Positions 8,682 through 16,376 of a stretch of 60,999 bases of DNA are shown here, piece after piece; position 1 is the stretch's first letter, and every line of letters begins with the position of its first letter. The position numbers and the translations under genes are program-made. Source of the DNA: UBA922 sp964571295 (GTDB lineage: Bacteria > Patescibacteriota > Patescibacteriia > Magasanikbacterales > UBA922); contig CAZNAO010000003.1 of NCBI GenBank assembly GCA_964571295.1, positions 1-60,999 on the forward strand. The letters are read 5' to 3'. A model generated the notes under the pieces. It worked only from the letters and a program-made list of their open reading frames with translations. It searched no databases and was not told where the DNA came from.

Positions 8682-9227
8682 TCAAAATGAAATAAAACAA
8701 TTCCGGCACAAGGGCTCATACGTGAACGTCCCGTCATCCGGAATGACCGGCGGCATCCCGTCGGTCAGGGGAATTCCCTTACTGTATACCTGCGTATGCG
8801 TCGCAGAAAAATTCTTGCATTCATTGCATACGGCCCGTTTGTATCTCACTTCTTTCGGACCAAGCTCAAATAATTTCTTGATCATCTGAAACATCTCGCC
8901 CCGATAATCGGTATCAAGTCCGGAAATAATGACGTCAGTGCCCTGCGATAACAATTTTCCTACATACAAGGCATCGAGAGGATCGAACATGTGAATCTCA
9001 TCAATCCCGACAACAGACCATTCAGTATCTGCAATTTCTTTCAAAGATGAAATTTTTTGAGCCTCCAGGAACAATCCGCTTCGCGACTCAATTTTACTAT
9101 CCCGCACGTTGCGTACGGGCTGGAACAATCCGAATTTGGCATTCGTATATTTGAGCGGAGAAAAATGACTGATAAGGTCAAACGATTTTCCGCTTTTCAT
9201 GGGTCCGAGGATGAGCGTCAGATGCAT
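8682..9227 (-). CDS. tdk: thymidine kinase (type II)
   Basis: The 181-residue enzyme phosphorylates thymidine to dTMP for salvage. The P-loop GPMKSGKS covers residues 8-15, the Walker B-like DEIHMF lies near residue 96, and the lasso/zinc region shows two Cys pairs, CNECK and CRNC, for structural zinc. Length and motif order are those of the TK1-like family. It stands downstream of a lipoprotein gene with 9 nt between them. In CPR genomes such salvage enzymes usually replace missing de novo nucleotide synthesis; that point is inference. Confidence 0.93.
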   Translation of the reverse strand: MHLTLILGPMKSGKSFDLISHFSPLKYTNAKFGLFQPVRNVRDSKIESRSGLFLEAQKISSLKEIADTEWSVVGIDEIHMFDPLDALYVGKLLSQGTDVIISGLDTDYRGEMFQMIKKLFELGPKEVRYKRAVCNECKNFSATHTQVYSKGIPLTDGMPPVIPDDGTFTYEPLCRNCFISF

Positions 9228-9236
9228 AACACGGTT

Positions 9237-9590
9237 TTACGTTTCGACTGCCGTACAGACATGTTCCCGGCAGACCGCGCGGTAATCTTCGATCTTCGGA
9301 GGCAGGTCGCAGTCATACTGCTGACCCGACGTTATGGTCATCTGCAATTCATTATATCCATTGATGGTGGCTTCGCTCGTATCCCTATGGATCGCATGGA
9401 CGCTGCCGCATGGATCATACAAGGCATCGGTAAGAATGCACTCACGGTCGCTTGAACACACGCCGGCACCAAAAGGCGAAGGAATCCCTGATTTCAATTC
9501 CTCTTCGGTCGTTTCTCTTGAGGAAGCGCATCCGGACAATACGAGTAATCCGAAAAAAACAAGCGCATATACTGACAAGCGTCGGAACAT
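9237..9590 (-). CDS. small secreted lipoprotein of unknown function
   Basis: This 117-residue protein starts with a type II signal peptide (MFRRLSVYALVFFGLLVLSGC) that ends in the lipobox LSGC, so it should be lipidated at Cys21 by the Lgt enzyme encoded at 55.8 kb. The mature part holds six further cysteines (CSSDREC, DPCGS, YDCD, CREHVC), consistent with disulfides. I recognise no family. It sits between a DoxX gene and tdk on the same strand. Confidence 0.75.
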   Translation of the reverse strand: MFRRLSVYALVFFGLLVLSGCASSRETTEEELKSGIPSPFGAGVCSSDRECILTDALYDPCGSVHAIHRDTSEATINGYNELQMTITSGQQYDCDLPPKIEDYRAVCREHVCTAVET

Positions 9591-9597
9591 AGATAAC

Positions 9598-9996
9598 TTA
9601 TGAATTCAATTTTTTATCTGCAAAAATCGCCTTGTATTTGTCCCAATACGCGTATCCGAGATACATGGTGAGGAGGGTGACGATAACGCCGGTCGTGACA
9701 TACGGTGGCGCGACCATGGTATTGTATACGATAACCCCGACGCAGATCGGCGCGAGAAACAGGAGTGCGAGTGCGGGCAAAAATCCGAGGATAAGCATAA
9801 TGCCCACTACGACCTCAGTAACCTTGATCATCTGAAATATTCCCATATCCCAGAGCTGCATCATGGTAGGTGCCATCGGAGCAGGAACATTCTGCATCTC
9901 GGGACCTGCCATGAGTCCGGTAACCCCGCTCATGAGTATAAACAATCCCAAAATGATTCGAATCGTGACCACGAGTTTACGATTGCGAAAATTCAT
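9598..9996 (-). CDS. DoxX-family membrane protein
   Basis: The 132-residue protein has four membrane helices (about residues 8-28, 50-70, 73-95 and 98-117 from the ATG at 9996). A TTG three codons upstream could also be read, but the ATG gives the more usual start. The first helix, with ILGLFILMSGVTGL, and the later KVTEVVVGIMLILGF match DoxX proteins. Role unknown. It is followed after 7 nt by a lipoprotein gene. Confidence 0.75.
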   Translation of the reverse strand: MNFRNRKLVVTIRIILGLFILMSGVTGLMAGPEMQNVPAPMAPTMMQLWDMGIFQMIKVTEVVVGIMLILGFLPALALLFLAPICVGVIVYNTMVAPPYVTTGVIVTLLTMYLGYAYWDKYKAIFADKKLNS

Positions 9997-10021
9997 AGTA
10001 ACCAAAGGTTAAAAATATATG

Positions 10022-10039
10022 GGTATCGTACCTGATACC
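10022..10039 (-). terminator. possible terminator after the RT-ABC-PLD cassette
   Basis: GGTATC and GATACC form a 6-bp stem with a 6-nt loop 25 nt after the PLD gene. On the minus strand it is followed by CATATATTTTT, a weak U tract. Confidence 0.4.
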
Positions 10040-10063
10040 ACTCCCTGCCGCAATACCCTGGTA

Positions 10064-11293
10064 TTATTCCGCTTTCTCGAGATTATCCTCGAATGCAGTC
10101 CTGAACGATGAAACCAGGTATGGAATAGTACTCACCATGGAAGCTTCATTATTGTAGAGGAATCCATTGGCGCTCCAATTATTGGTTCCAAATAAAACGA
10201 TTCGGTCATCAGCCAAAAGCATATGATGATGCAAAAACGGATTGAAATCATGAAGCGTAGAAGTAGCCATATCGTGAACTCGCTTCGCATCAGTCACGAC
10301 TTCAAGCGTATCCAAGCGCGAGCGTTGGCCCTCAGCCATCAAATCCGGAATCACCGAATACTCTTCTCCGGCAGTTGAGTCGTCGGTCAGGAGCTGGACA
10401 GATATATGATTACGCGCTTGGCGGATGAGTGCACGGGAAATTCGGTCGTCCGTAACATTCCAGATCATACCGCGTATACGCTGCTCGGCATGAGAGATAA
10501 TGTCGAGAGTGCGATCGCGGAGACCAGGCGGAAGAGCATTCGGGGGAGAAAACCAGATTTCGAGATCCCCTTCCGGATATCTGATACGGGCGGCAAATGG
10601 ATTTCGCGGGGGCAGCAGTTGGGACGAATCTGAAGTCGCCTCCTGATAGAGCCGGTCGAACTCCTGGCCAAATACCCGGATAATCTCAGGGCGGGTTGTT
10701 TGCAATAAAAAACTGGAATCATATCGCTCCTGCAATTCGGTAAAGTTGTATGATCCAAACAAAAGTACTGTGCCAGGAAGACCACGGTCGACGATCAAAA
10801 ACTTATGATGCATGGAACCACGCAAAGGATCATAGTCGATACGGCTGATATCTTCGGGCAGGCCCGAAAAGACGGCTGTGTGCACATCCGACCGGGAAGC
10901 GCTGAGTAAGAGCGTGATCGCAACACCACGCTGTGCTGCTCGATACAATGCATCATGGATCCGGGGATGATTGATCGAATACACCGCGACCTCAATACGG
11001 GTACTCGCGTGGTCAATCGCCGATACGATGACATCCGAAAACACCGTCCCGTCAAATTCGGTATTGAAAAAAAGCTCTCCTGAAAAAGATTCGGACACCT
11101 CAATGGTTTCGGCAGGTGTAAAAACGGCCGAATCTGAAGAAGAAAGACGGAACTGAGGGATAAACTGGGCACATAGTGCGAGTACCACGACGAGGCACAG
11201 GCACGGGATAGCCCATAAGATCCAATTGAAATTACGTGAGGCGCGTGAGGGTATTCGCGAGGACATAATGCTGGGTATACGGAAGAGAATCAT
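10064..11293 (-). CDS. membrane-anchored phospholipase D-like (HKD) protein
   Basis: The 409-residue protein has one N-terminal membrane helix (about residues 24-44), then two PLD repeats that would lie outside the membrane if the basic N-terminus stays inside. The first HKD motif is complete: His162, Lys164, Asp169, followed by FGSYNFTE. The second has His355 and Asp362 but His357 where Lys is expected, followed by FGTNNWS. PLD enzymes cut or transfer phosphodiesters in lipids or nucleic acids. This two-domain layout resembles cardiolipin-synthase-like and Nuc-like proteins. The gene overlaps the ABC-like gene by 62 nt (35 nt if it starts at the ATG at 11266). It is the last gene of the reverse transcriptase cassette. 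Confidence 0.85.
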   Translation of the reverse strand: MILFRIPSIMSSRIPSRASRNFNWILWAIPCLCLVVVLALCAQFIPQFRLSSSDSAVFTPAETIEVSESFSGELFFNTEFDGTVFSDVIVSAIDHASTRIEVAVYSINHPRIHDALYRAAQRGVAITLLLSASRSDVHTAVFSGLPEDISRIDYDPLRGSMHHKFLIVDRGLPGTVLLFGSYNFTELQERYDSSFLLQTTRPEIIRVFGQEFDRLYQEATSDSSQLLPPRNPFAARIRYPEGDLEIWFSPPNALPPGLRDRTLDIISHAEQRIRGMIWNVTDDRISRALIRQARNHISVQLLTDDSTAGEEYSVIPDLMAEGQRSRLDTLEVVTDAKRVHDMATSTLHDFNPFLHHHMLLADDRIVLFGTNNWSANGFLYNNEASMVSTIPYLVSSFRTAFEDNLEKAE

Positions 11294-12977
11294 TGTTCAC
11301 ACGAGAAAAAGTGACGATAATCGAACGCGGCAACGCATGACTGAGCGACTGTATCATATCACGAATGCGGGGATAGTTGAGGTCAAGCCAAAAATTATCA
11401 ATGACGATAAAGACCGGTGTCGTAGCAATGCAGTGAAGCACGTGAAGCGCAAAGGCCTGAATCGGATTTGTCAATATGCCTGCAGCCGGAACATTGTAAT
11501 TGCCGTCGGGAGCCACCAATTCGACAATCGCCGGGTACTGATTCATGGCGAGAAGTGCGGCAGCGAACGCTTCGATCGAGATATCTTCCTTCACCCGTCC
11601 CAAAATAAATTCGGTCAGGCTTCGTTCAATTCTGATTGAGGGATCGAAAAAATGAATGCCATGCGGCATATGATTTTTCCATTGTGAAAAATCAAGGCGC
11701 GCACCAGCAGCCATAATCGTAATCGCACGAGGCGTATACGCGGAGACTCCGGCAAATATTTTCGCAAGCGAACTTTTGCCGATAAGATTCTCTCCCTCGA
11801 TCAATATTCGGTCTCCCGGATGAAATACAAAATCCATCTCCCGATAATACGTCCCTTCGGAGAAAAATTTGATTTTGCGTGCATGGAATCGAAGTACGGC
11901 TTCAGTCAAGACAATACGCGGGTCAGGCCGTGAGAAGAGGCCCGCCGGGCGAACGGTCAAAAAAAGTCCGAGTCGTGCGGGAAATAAATACAGCCCGACC
12001 TTGCACGCCTCAGTCAGTGCCCGGGATGCATAGACAAAAAGAAAAATTAGGACCAGCCGATGCCCGGCGCCTGATGAACCGATAAATGAAAGGAAACGGT
12101 CCGGTGCCATATGGACGAGAAGAGAGAATACGAGCACGAGAACAAATATGAATGCATATCCGATTCTCATGAAGATGTCCCGCCGGATACGAAAAAAAGA
12201 ATCGAAATCCACGAGCCGATCGAAAGCGGCAAGCACGCGACGCTCCTGTCCGAACCGGGCAATAAAATCAGTATCTGAAGCATTGGTCTCGATATCGCGC
12301 ATGATCCGGGAGTAATACGTCACTTCTTGGCTCGCCCAATACCGGGAGAATACATAGGCAAGAGCCGCCACGGCAACGGCAGTGGTGATATACGCAAGAG
12401 AGATCCACAATACGGAAAATTTTCCGAGATGTGCAAGAACGCCGATCATGATGCCGTACAATACGAATCGGCAGATGCCGAAAAACACATTCGACACTCC
12501 AAGAGAGACGAGCGGAAGGTGATACGAAATCTGTGCCATCAATTCAGCCCGTGAACGGGACAATAAGGACGCCGAATGCCGGTACAGATAGGAGGCAAAG
12601 AGGCGTCTGCGGATGCGATTGGCAAAAAGTACGACCAGCGAACGCTCATATTTGAGTGCGAAAAAAGAAACGAGAAGAAAAACGCCGATGAGAATCGCGA
12701 TTACCGGGATGAAATGCCGGTGTATGAAAGACGGGATATCAAAAGAAATATAGTATCGGCCAAGTATGATCAGTGCCGCTTCAAGAATAGCCCGGACAAA
12801 CAAAAGTGCACATAATCCGATCACCAAATGATGGTGAGTTTTCAGAAAATTCCAAAGATACTGGTACTGAAGGCGTCCAAGCTCGATCATGCGCCAGGTA
12901 TGCACTTCCTTTCGCGCACGCCGCAGCAGTCGCGCCTGAGCGCGCATATTCTTCGAAGACAGATCAGGTGCGTTCAT
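11232..12977 (-). CDS. ABC-exporter-like protein with degenerate ATPase domain
   Basis: This 581-residue protein has six membrane helices (about 52-73, 88-108, 160-183, 187-210, 272-290 and 305-325) and a C-terminal ABC-type domain. Walker A is intact (GENLIGKS, 395-402) and Walker B retains its Asp (VFIVID, 522-527). Asn528 replaces the catalytic Glu, no LSGGQ is present where PAAGILTNP (about 498-506) lies, and the H-loop His is missing (VTFSRV). It may bind ATP yet seems unable to hydrolyse it in the usual way. It overlaps the reverse transcriptase gene by 14 nt and the PLD gene by up to 62 nt, so all three should be made together. No close family is recognised beyond the ABC exporter fold. 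Confidence 0.75.
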   Translation of the reverse strand: MNAPDLSSKNMRAQARLLRRARKEVHTWRMIELGRLQYQYLWNFLKTHHHLVIGLCALLFVRAILEAALIILGRYYISFDIPSFIHRHFIPVIAILIGVFLLVSFFALKYERSLVVLFANRIRRRLFASYLYRHSASLLSRSRAELMAQISYHLPLVSLGVSNVFFGICRFVLYGIMIGVLAHLGKFSVLWISLAYITTAVAVAALAYVFSRYWASQEVTYYSRIMRDIETNASDTDFIARFGQERRVLAAFDRLVDFDSFFRIRRDIFMRIGYAFIFVLVLVFSLLVHMAPDRFLSFIGSSGAGHRLVLIFLFVYASRALTEACKVGLYLFPARLGLFLTVRPAGLFSRPDPRIVLTEAVLRFHARKIKFFSEGTYYREMDFVFHPGDRILIEGENLIGKSSLAKIFAGVSAYTPRAITIMAAGARLDFSQWKNHMPHGIHFFDPSIRIERSLTEFILGRVKEDISIEAFAAALLAMNQYPAIVELVAPDGNYNVPAAGILTNPIQAFALHVLHCIATTPVFIVIDNFWLDLNYPRIRDMIQSLSHALPRSIIVTFSRVNNDSLPYTQHYVLANTLTRLT

Positions 12978-14184
12978 AATGAAATTGCGTATACGAATGA
13001 TACAGTGACTGTATGCCGAGATCGCGAATCACAGCTGACAGCAGTCGACGATTCCGGGGAGTGTAGCGTCCGAAATAAAATTCAGTAAGAATAACGAAAA
13101 AACGCTCGGACAAGTGCCTGATTTGCGCCGAATCATTGATCTGCGGCTTGCTTCGCATGATTTCTTCAAACTGAACCGTGAAATTACGGGTGGGTTGCCG
13201 CATGATGCGCGCCAGAATCGCACGCTTCTGCCATTCGGTCTTATGCTTATCGCGCAAAAGTCGCTTCCAGGTACCGAGTATCGTGCGCACATACCCATCC
13301 TCGAGACTGATACGTCCCCTCGAAAAACGGTATCCGAGAAACGAAAAGTCACCGGACATAGGGCCCCTATAAAACTTATCGTGATTGAGTTCGAGGCCTC
13401 GGACCTGAAGATCTTCTTTCAGACGTACGCTGAGACTCTCAACAGTGTCCGGATTCGGATCGGCAATCGCGAGATCGTCCCCCACGCGGACATAAAAAGA
13501 TGCTTGTTTCTGATATCGATAATCAAGATCGGTCAAATATAAATTTGCAAACACCGCAATCAGGGGCACGCCCTGCACGATACCGCGATCCATGAATCGG
13601 ATCGTACCCGCGGTATACAGAGGGTTCACGATAAACAGTTTGAGCAGTTCACGTACCTCGGGATCAGGGACAACCCTGGCAAGCTGTTCCAAAAGAATAT
13701 TCGTATCCAAAAGATTGGAATAATTATGCAGGTCAACGATAAGACAATGATCGGTCGGATAATACCGGCGATAGCGGCGGGCAAAGAGATACGCGGCAAT
13801 CGACGGCGGACGCCCCGGGCGATACGAAAACAGGCGGTCGGAAAAATGACGCTCGAATAAAGGAGCGACGACGCGATAGAGTGCCTGCGCTTTCACGCGC
13901 TCTTTGAGCGTATATACAAAAATGTCCCGGCTCTTTGCGGGATTATGTTTCTTTGGAATCTGGAGCAATAGTGCCGGGTCGATCGGTTTTCTCTCGAGAA
14001 GCTCATCTCGCACAGTCAATAACAATTCAAGTGAATCAAAATCGTAATCAAGAATCGTGTAGTTATCAATACCGTGATACCTCGATTCCTTGCCGTCTTC
14101 GGCGAATTTTCCAACCAGATCCAGATATGCTCCTTCCAAATTCTTGGCCGATATAATAGCTGACAACATACGGTATACAATCAT
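12964..14184 (-). CDS. stand-alone reverse transcriptase (RVT_1), lead gene of a three-gene cassette
   Basis: The 406-residue protein has the finger-palm order of bacterial reverse transcriptases: a conserved LKERVKAQAL...FSYRPGR block (93-125), motif A with Asp151 (LIVDLHNYS), motif B VQGVPLIAVFANLYL (203-217), motif C YVRVGDDLAI with Asp236-Asp237, motif D-like GLELNHDK (263-270), and FLGYRF (283-288). The three catalytic Asp are present, but the usual YADD box is VGDD. The C-terminal 110 residues look helical and lack a recognisable maturase or HNH domain. It is not flanked by obvious group II intron ends. The start at 14184 could also be the ATG at 14169. A promoter 200 nt upstream leaves a long leader with hairpins. 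Confidence 0.88.
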   Translation of the reverse strand: MIVYRMLSAIISAKNLEGAYLDLVGKFAEDGKESRYHGIDNYTILDYDFDSLELLLTVRDELLERKPIDPALLLQIPKKHNPAKSRDIFVYTLKERVKAQALYRVVAPLFERHFSDRLFSYRPGRPPSIAAYLFARRYRRYYPTDHCLIVDLHNYSNLLDTNILLEQLARVVPDPEVRELLKLFIVNPLYTAGTIRFMDRGIVQGVPLIAVFANLYLTDLDYRYQKQASFYVRVGDDLAIADPNPDTVESLSVRLKEDLQVRGLELNHDKFYRGPMSGDFSFLGYRFSRGRISLEDGYVRTILGTWKRLLRDKHKTEWQKRAILARIMRQPTRNFTVQFEEIMRSKPQINDSAQIRHLSERFFVILTEFYFGRYTPRNRRLLSAVIRDLGIQSLYHSYTQFHYERT

Positions 14185-14391
14185 CCCCTAGGATGTCGGG
14201 AAGAATTTCTACCCGACATACGTATATCCAATGAGGTTCTTCAAAAGCTTCGCACACTTTTTGTATCTTTAACAAATCGCCAGATTTCACAAAGCCAATG
14301 CCGATGGCTATCCGTGTTGTGGAATCAGGGCGACTGCCGGCATCCTGCAAAAGCAGGTAGTAGGGAATGATTGTAAAGAGTACGTTATATA
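14185..14391 (-). other. long structured leader of the reverse transcriptase cassette
   Basis: Between the promoter and the RT start lie about 200 nt. Two perfect stem-loops are visible: CCTGC/GCAGG with an AAAA loop (14344-14357), and an 8-bp ATGTCGGG/CCCGACAT stem with an 11-nt loop (14193-14219) that ends eight bases before the RT start codon. The same stretch is open in one minus-strand frame from 14422 into the RT gene (stop at 14066). It has only a TTG start at 14350 and no clear ribosome site, so a small leader peptide of up to 94 residues is possible but not shown. Confidence 0.4.
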
Positions 14392-14397
14392 CAAATG

Positions 14398-14426
14398 AGT
14401 ATAGCCTATTTGAAACGTGCGATCAA
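14398..14426 (-). promoter_or_regulatory. promoter of the reverse transcriptase cassette
   Basis: On the minus strand TTGATC (14421-14426) and TATACT (14398-14403) are separated by 17 nt. It lies downstream of the small basic ORF, so the cassette should have its own transcript. Confidence 0.65.
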
Positions 14427-14444
14427 ATATCAACACAGACACAC

Positions 14445-14630
14445 TTATGACGCACCAAAAGTTTTTGAACGAGTACGTTTGCCGACCGCAACCGGGTCAC
14501 GAAACTTTCGACTGAGGTGCTGCTTGCCCGAAATGCGCCCAATAGGTTTTGCTGAAGCACGACCCGCCTCATCTGACTTAGGCTGTGTCTTTTTTTGCGC
14601 GTCCAGATAATTTTTATACCATTTTTTCAT
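14445..14630 (-). CDS. small basic protein of unknown function
   Basis: A 61-codon frame, MKKWYKNYLDAQKK to RSKTFGAS, contains about one third Lys and Arg and no hydrophobic segment. No family is recognised, and there is no good ribosome site. It fills an otherwise empty interval between the DUF4173 gene and the RT cassette promoter. It could be a small nucleic-acid-binding protein or a chance frame. Confidence 0.4.
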   Translation of the reverse strand: MKKWYKNYLDAQKKTQPKSDEAGRASAKPIGRISGKQHLSRKFRDPVAVGKRTRSKTFGAS

Positions 14631-14677
14631 AGGAATACCAGCATATCATGATTTTTGGAAACATCAAAATGGAGACA

Positions 14678-16138
14678 TCATTCCTCAAAACCTTGCAGTA
14701 ATTTCAACGCTTGAGAGCGGGAGAAATTCGCCGATTGCCAGGGGATGTCAGGCTGCCCCAGTTTGTCTCTGTCTTCCTGAAGCGCCTCCCGTAAAATCCT
14801 TTTATCGTCGCCGGTCACGTTGGTATAGAGCCAGATTTTCCACGCTTCTGCATCAGACGAAAGACCTGCAACATAGGATGCATCAATTTTACCGATAGCG
14901 CGATACCTCTCAAGGTTAACGCTCGCGATAAGCGCGTCAGGGTTCATCAGATTGATAACCGCCAAGAATGCGATGACCGAAAGCAGAGTACCAAACGCGA
15001 AAAACTGCTCTTGTTTTGACCCTATGAATTTTACGGCAACGAGGACAAACAAGGCCGCAAGCAAGATAATGAATCCAATCACATAAAAACGCAAGGTCGT
15101 CATTCCATACGCATCGATATACAATGACAGTCGTTTGAAAGCGGAGAGGATCACGATCCCGACTTCAGCGATAAGTATGAGAGCAGGTACGAGGAACTTC
15201 GGGTTATTTTTTGAGGTTGTACGGGCATACGTTTCTGAAGCGAGCAACAGCACTAGGGTGATCGCTGACACTGCCAGTAATTCCCAAAAACCGCGGCGCG
15301 CATATTCAGAATACGTAAAACTGGCAGTACTAATTTGTGCCTCTCCTCCAAATAGATACGTTATTTGAAAACCGATAAATAACACAAATAATACTGAAAT
15401 AAGTCCCAAAAATACCATCACTTCTATTCCTTTATCCGACCGTGCTGTAACTGATGATTGTTGCAGAGACTTCGGTTCAACATGCTTGGGAAAAAATATA
15501 TAGGAAAGAAAGCCCAAAGACGCCACAAACGCGAACACGAGAAGCAAGATGTATCTGAAGGTACTTTCCGAAATATGTACGTTGATAATACCCTTCATGA
15601 ATTGCCCGAAAGCCAAATCTGCCTGTGAAAATAAGATACCAAAGAGCACCAATATCGGTACCGCCATAAGTACGCCTTTCAGCACGCGCAACCCGGTTTC
15701 CCGATGCTTGAGACTGCTATGGATCTGTCCGATTTTGGACATAGTAAACCAGCTTCTTCCTACCATGCGCAATGGTACGAGAATGAGTACCGAGATATAT
15801 TCCCGTAATTTCAATAGAAAGACAGGCGTACCGGAAAGCTGGTGCGCAAATAAAAGCAGGAGTCCGAATGTGGCACAGATATTCAAAAACGTAAGAAATT
15901 CACTATCGCGAACACCTGGCATGAGAGCAAAAAAGATGATACACGGAATCATCCAGAAATGTTTCTTGAGCGCCATCTTTTCCCGTAGCGCAAACAAAAC
16001 CACTGCGGCTACAAGCAGCACGGTGAATAGTACGACTGAAATCCCCAGCATCTCGCCAAAAAATAACAAATTGAAAATTAAGGCAAGATTCAGACTGATA
16101 AGCATGAGGTATAAGGATTTGGATAAGGTGCGCTCCAT
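14678..16138 (-). CDS. DUF4173 polytopic membrane protein
   Basis: This 486-residue protein has about eleven predicted membrane helices and the DUF4173 hallmark FTYSEYARRGFWELL (about residues 286-300), followed by AFKRLSLYIDAYGMTTLR. The family is widespread and of unknown function. The gene lies 27 nt downstream of a YozG-like regulator and a DUF2975 gene on the same strand. These three often occur together as a small membrane-stress or envelope cluster; the functional link is inference. Confidence 0.85.
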   Translation of the reverse strand: MERTLSKSLYLMLISLNLALIFNLLFFGEMLGISVVLFTVLLVAAVVLFALREKMALKKHFWMIPCIIFFALMPGVRDSEFLTFLNICATFGLLLLFAHQLSGTPVFLLKLREYISVLILVPLRMVGRSWFTMSKIGQIHSSLKHRETGLRVLKGVLMAVPILVLFGILFSQADLAFGQFMKGIINVHISESTFRYILLLVFAFVASLGFLSYIFFPKHVEPKSLQQSSVTARSDKGIEVMVFLGLISVLFVLFIGFQITYLFGGEAQISTASFTYSEYARRGFWELLAVSAITLVLLLASETYARTTSKNNPKFLVPALILIAEVGIVILSAFKRLSLYIDAYGMTTLRFYVIGFIILLAALFVLVAVKFIGSKQEQFFAFGTLLSVIAFLAVINLMNPDALIASVNLERYRAIGKIDASYVAGLSSDAEAWKIWLYTNVTGDDKRILREALQEDRDKLGQPDIPWQSANFSRSQALKLLQGFEE

Positions 16139-16164
16139 ACAATGAGATTAAAGATTAAGAGTGT

Positions 16165-16365
16165 TTATCGGTATTCCAAAATGTCCCCGGGCTGACAATC
16201 GAGTGCTTTGCAGATCGCTTCAAGCGTTGAAAAACGGATCGCTTTCGCCTTCCCGTTTTTGAGGATCGAAAGATTGGCCATTGTGATCCCTACTTTGTCG
16301 GTAAGTTCAGTCACGCTCATTTTCCGCTTCGCGAGCATGACGTCAATGTTGATGATAATAGGCAT
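16165..16365 (-). CDS. YozG-like Xre-family helix-turn-helix regulator
   Basis: The 66-residue protein is almost entirely one Cro/C1-type helix-turn-helix: MLAKRKMSVTELTDKVGIT, NLSILKNGKAKAI, and a closing LEAICKALDCQPGDIL. Such minimal regulators are typically encoded next to DUF2975 membrane proteins, as here (11 nt from the upstream DUF2975 gene). It probably autoregulates the three-gene transcript. Confidence 0.88.
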   Translation of the reverse strand: MPIIINIDVMLAKRKMSVTELTDKVGITMANLSILKNGKAKAIRFSTLEAICKALDCQPGDILEYR

Positions 16366-16376
16366 ACTAAGTAGGG

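Noticed and set aside
14066..14350. A 94-codon minus-strand frame overlapping the RT start
   Set aside because: It needs a TTG start without ribosome site, and its second half lies inside the RT gene in another frame. Kept only as a possible leader peptide in the leader entry.
12964..14400. The RT as part of a diversity-generating retroelement
   Set aside because: Motif B lacks the SQ signature and motif C lacks YMDD. No avd-like gene or target gene with a lectin/FGE fold is adjacent, and I saw no nearby template/variable repeat pair with adenine-specific differences.
12964..14630. The RT as a group II intron-encoded protein
   Set aside because: No GUGYG start, no domain V-like AGC...hairpin near the 3' side, and no maturase or HNH domain was seen. 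The gene overlaps its downstream neighbour and has its own promoter.
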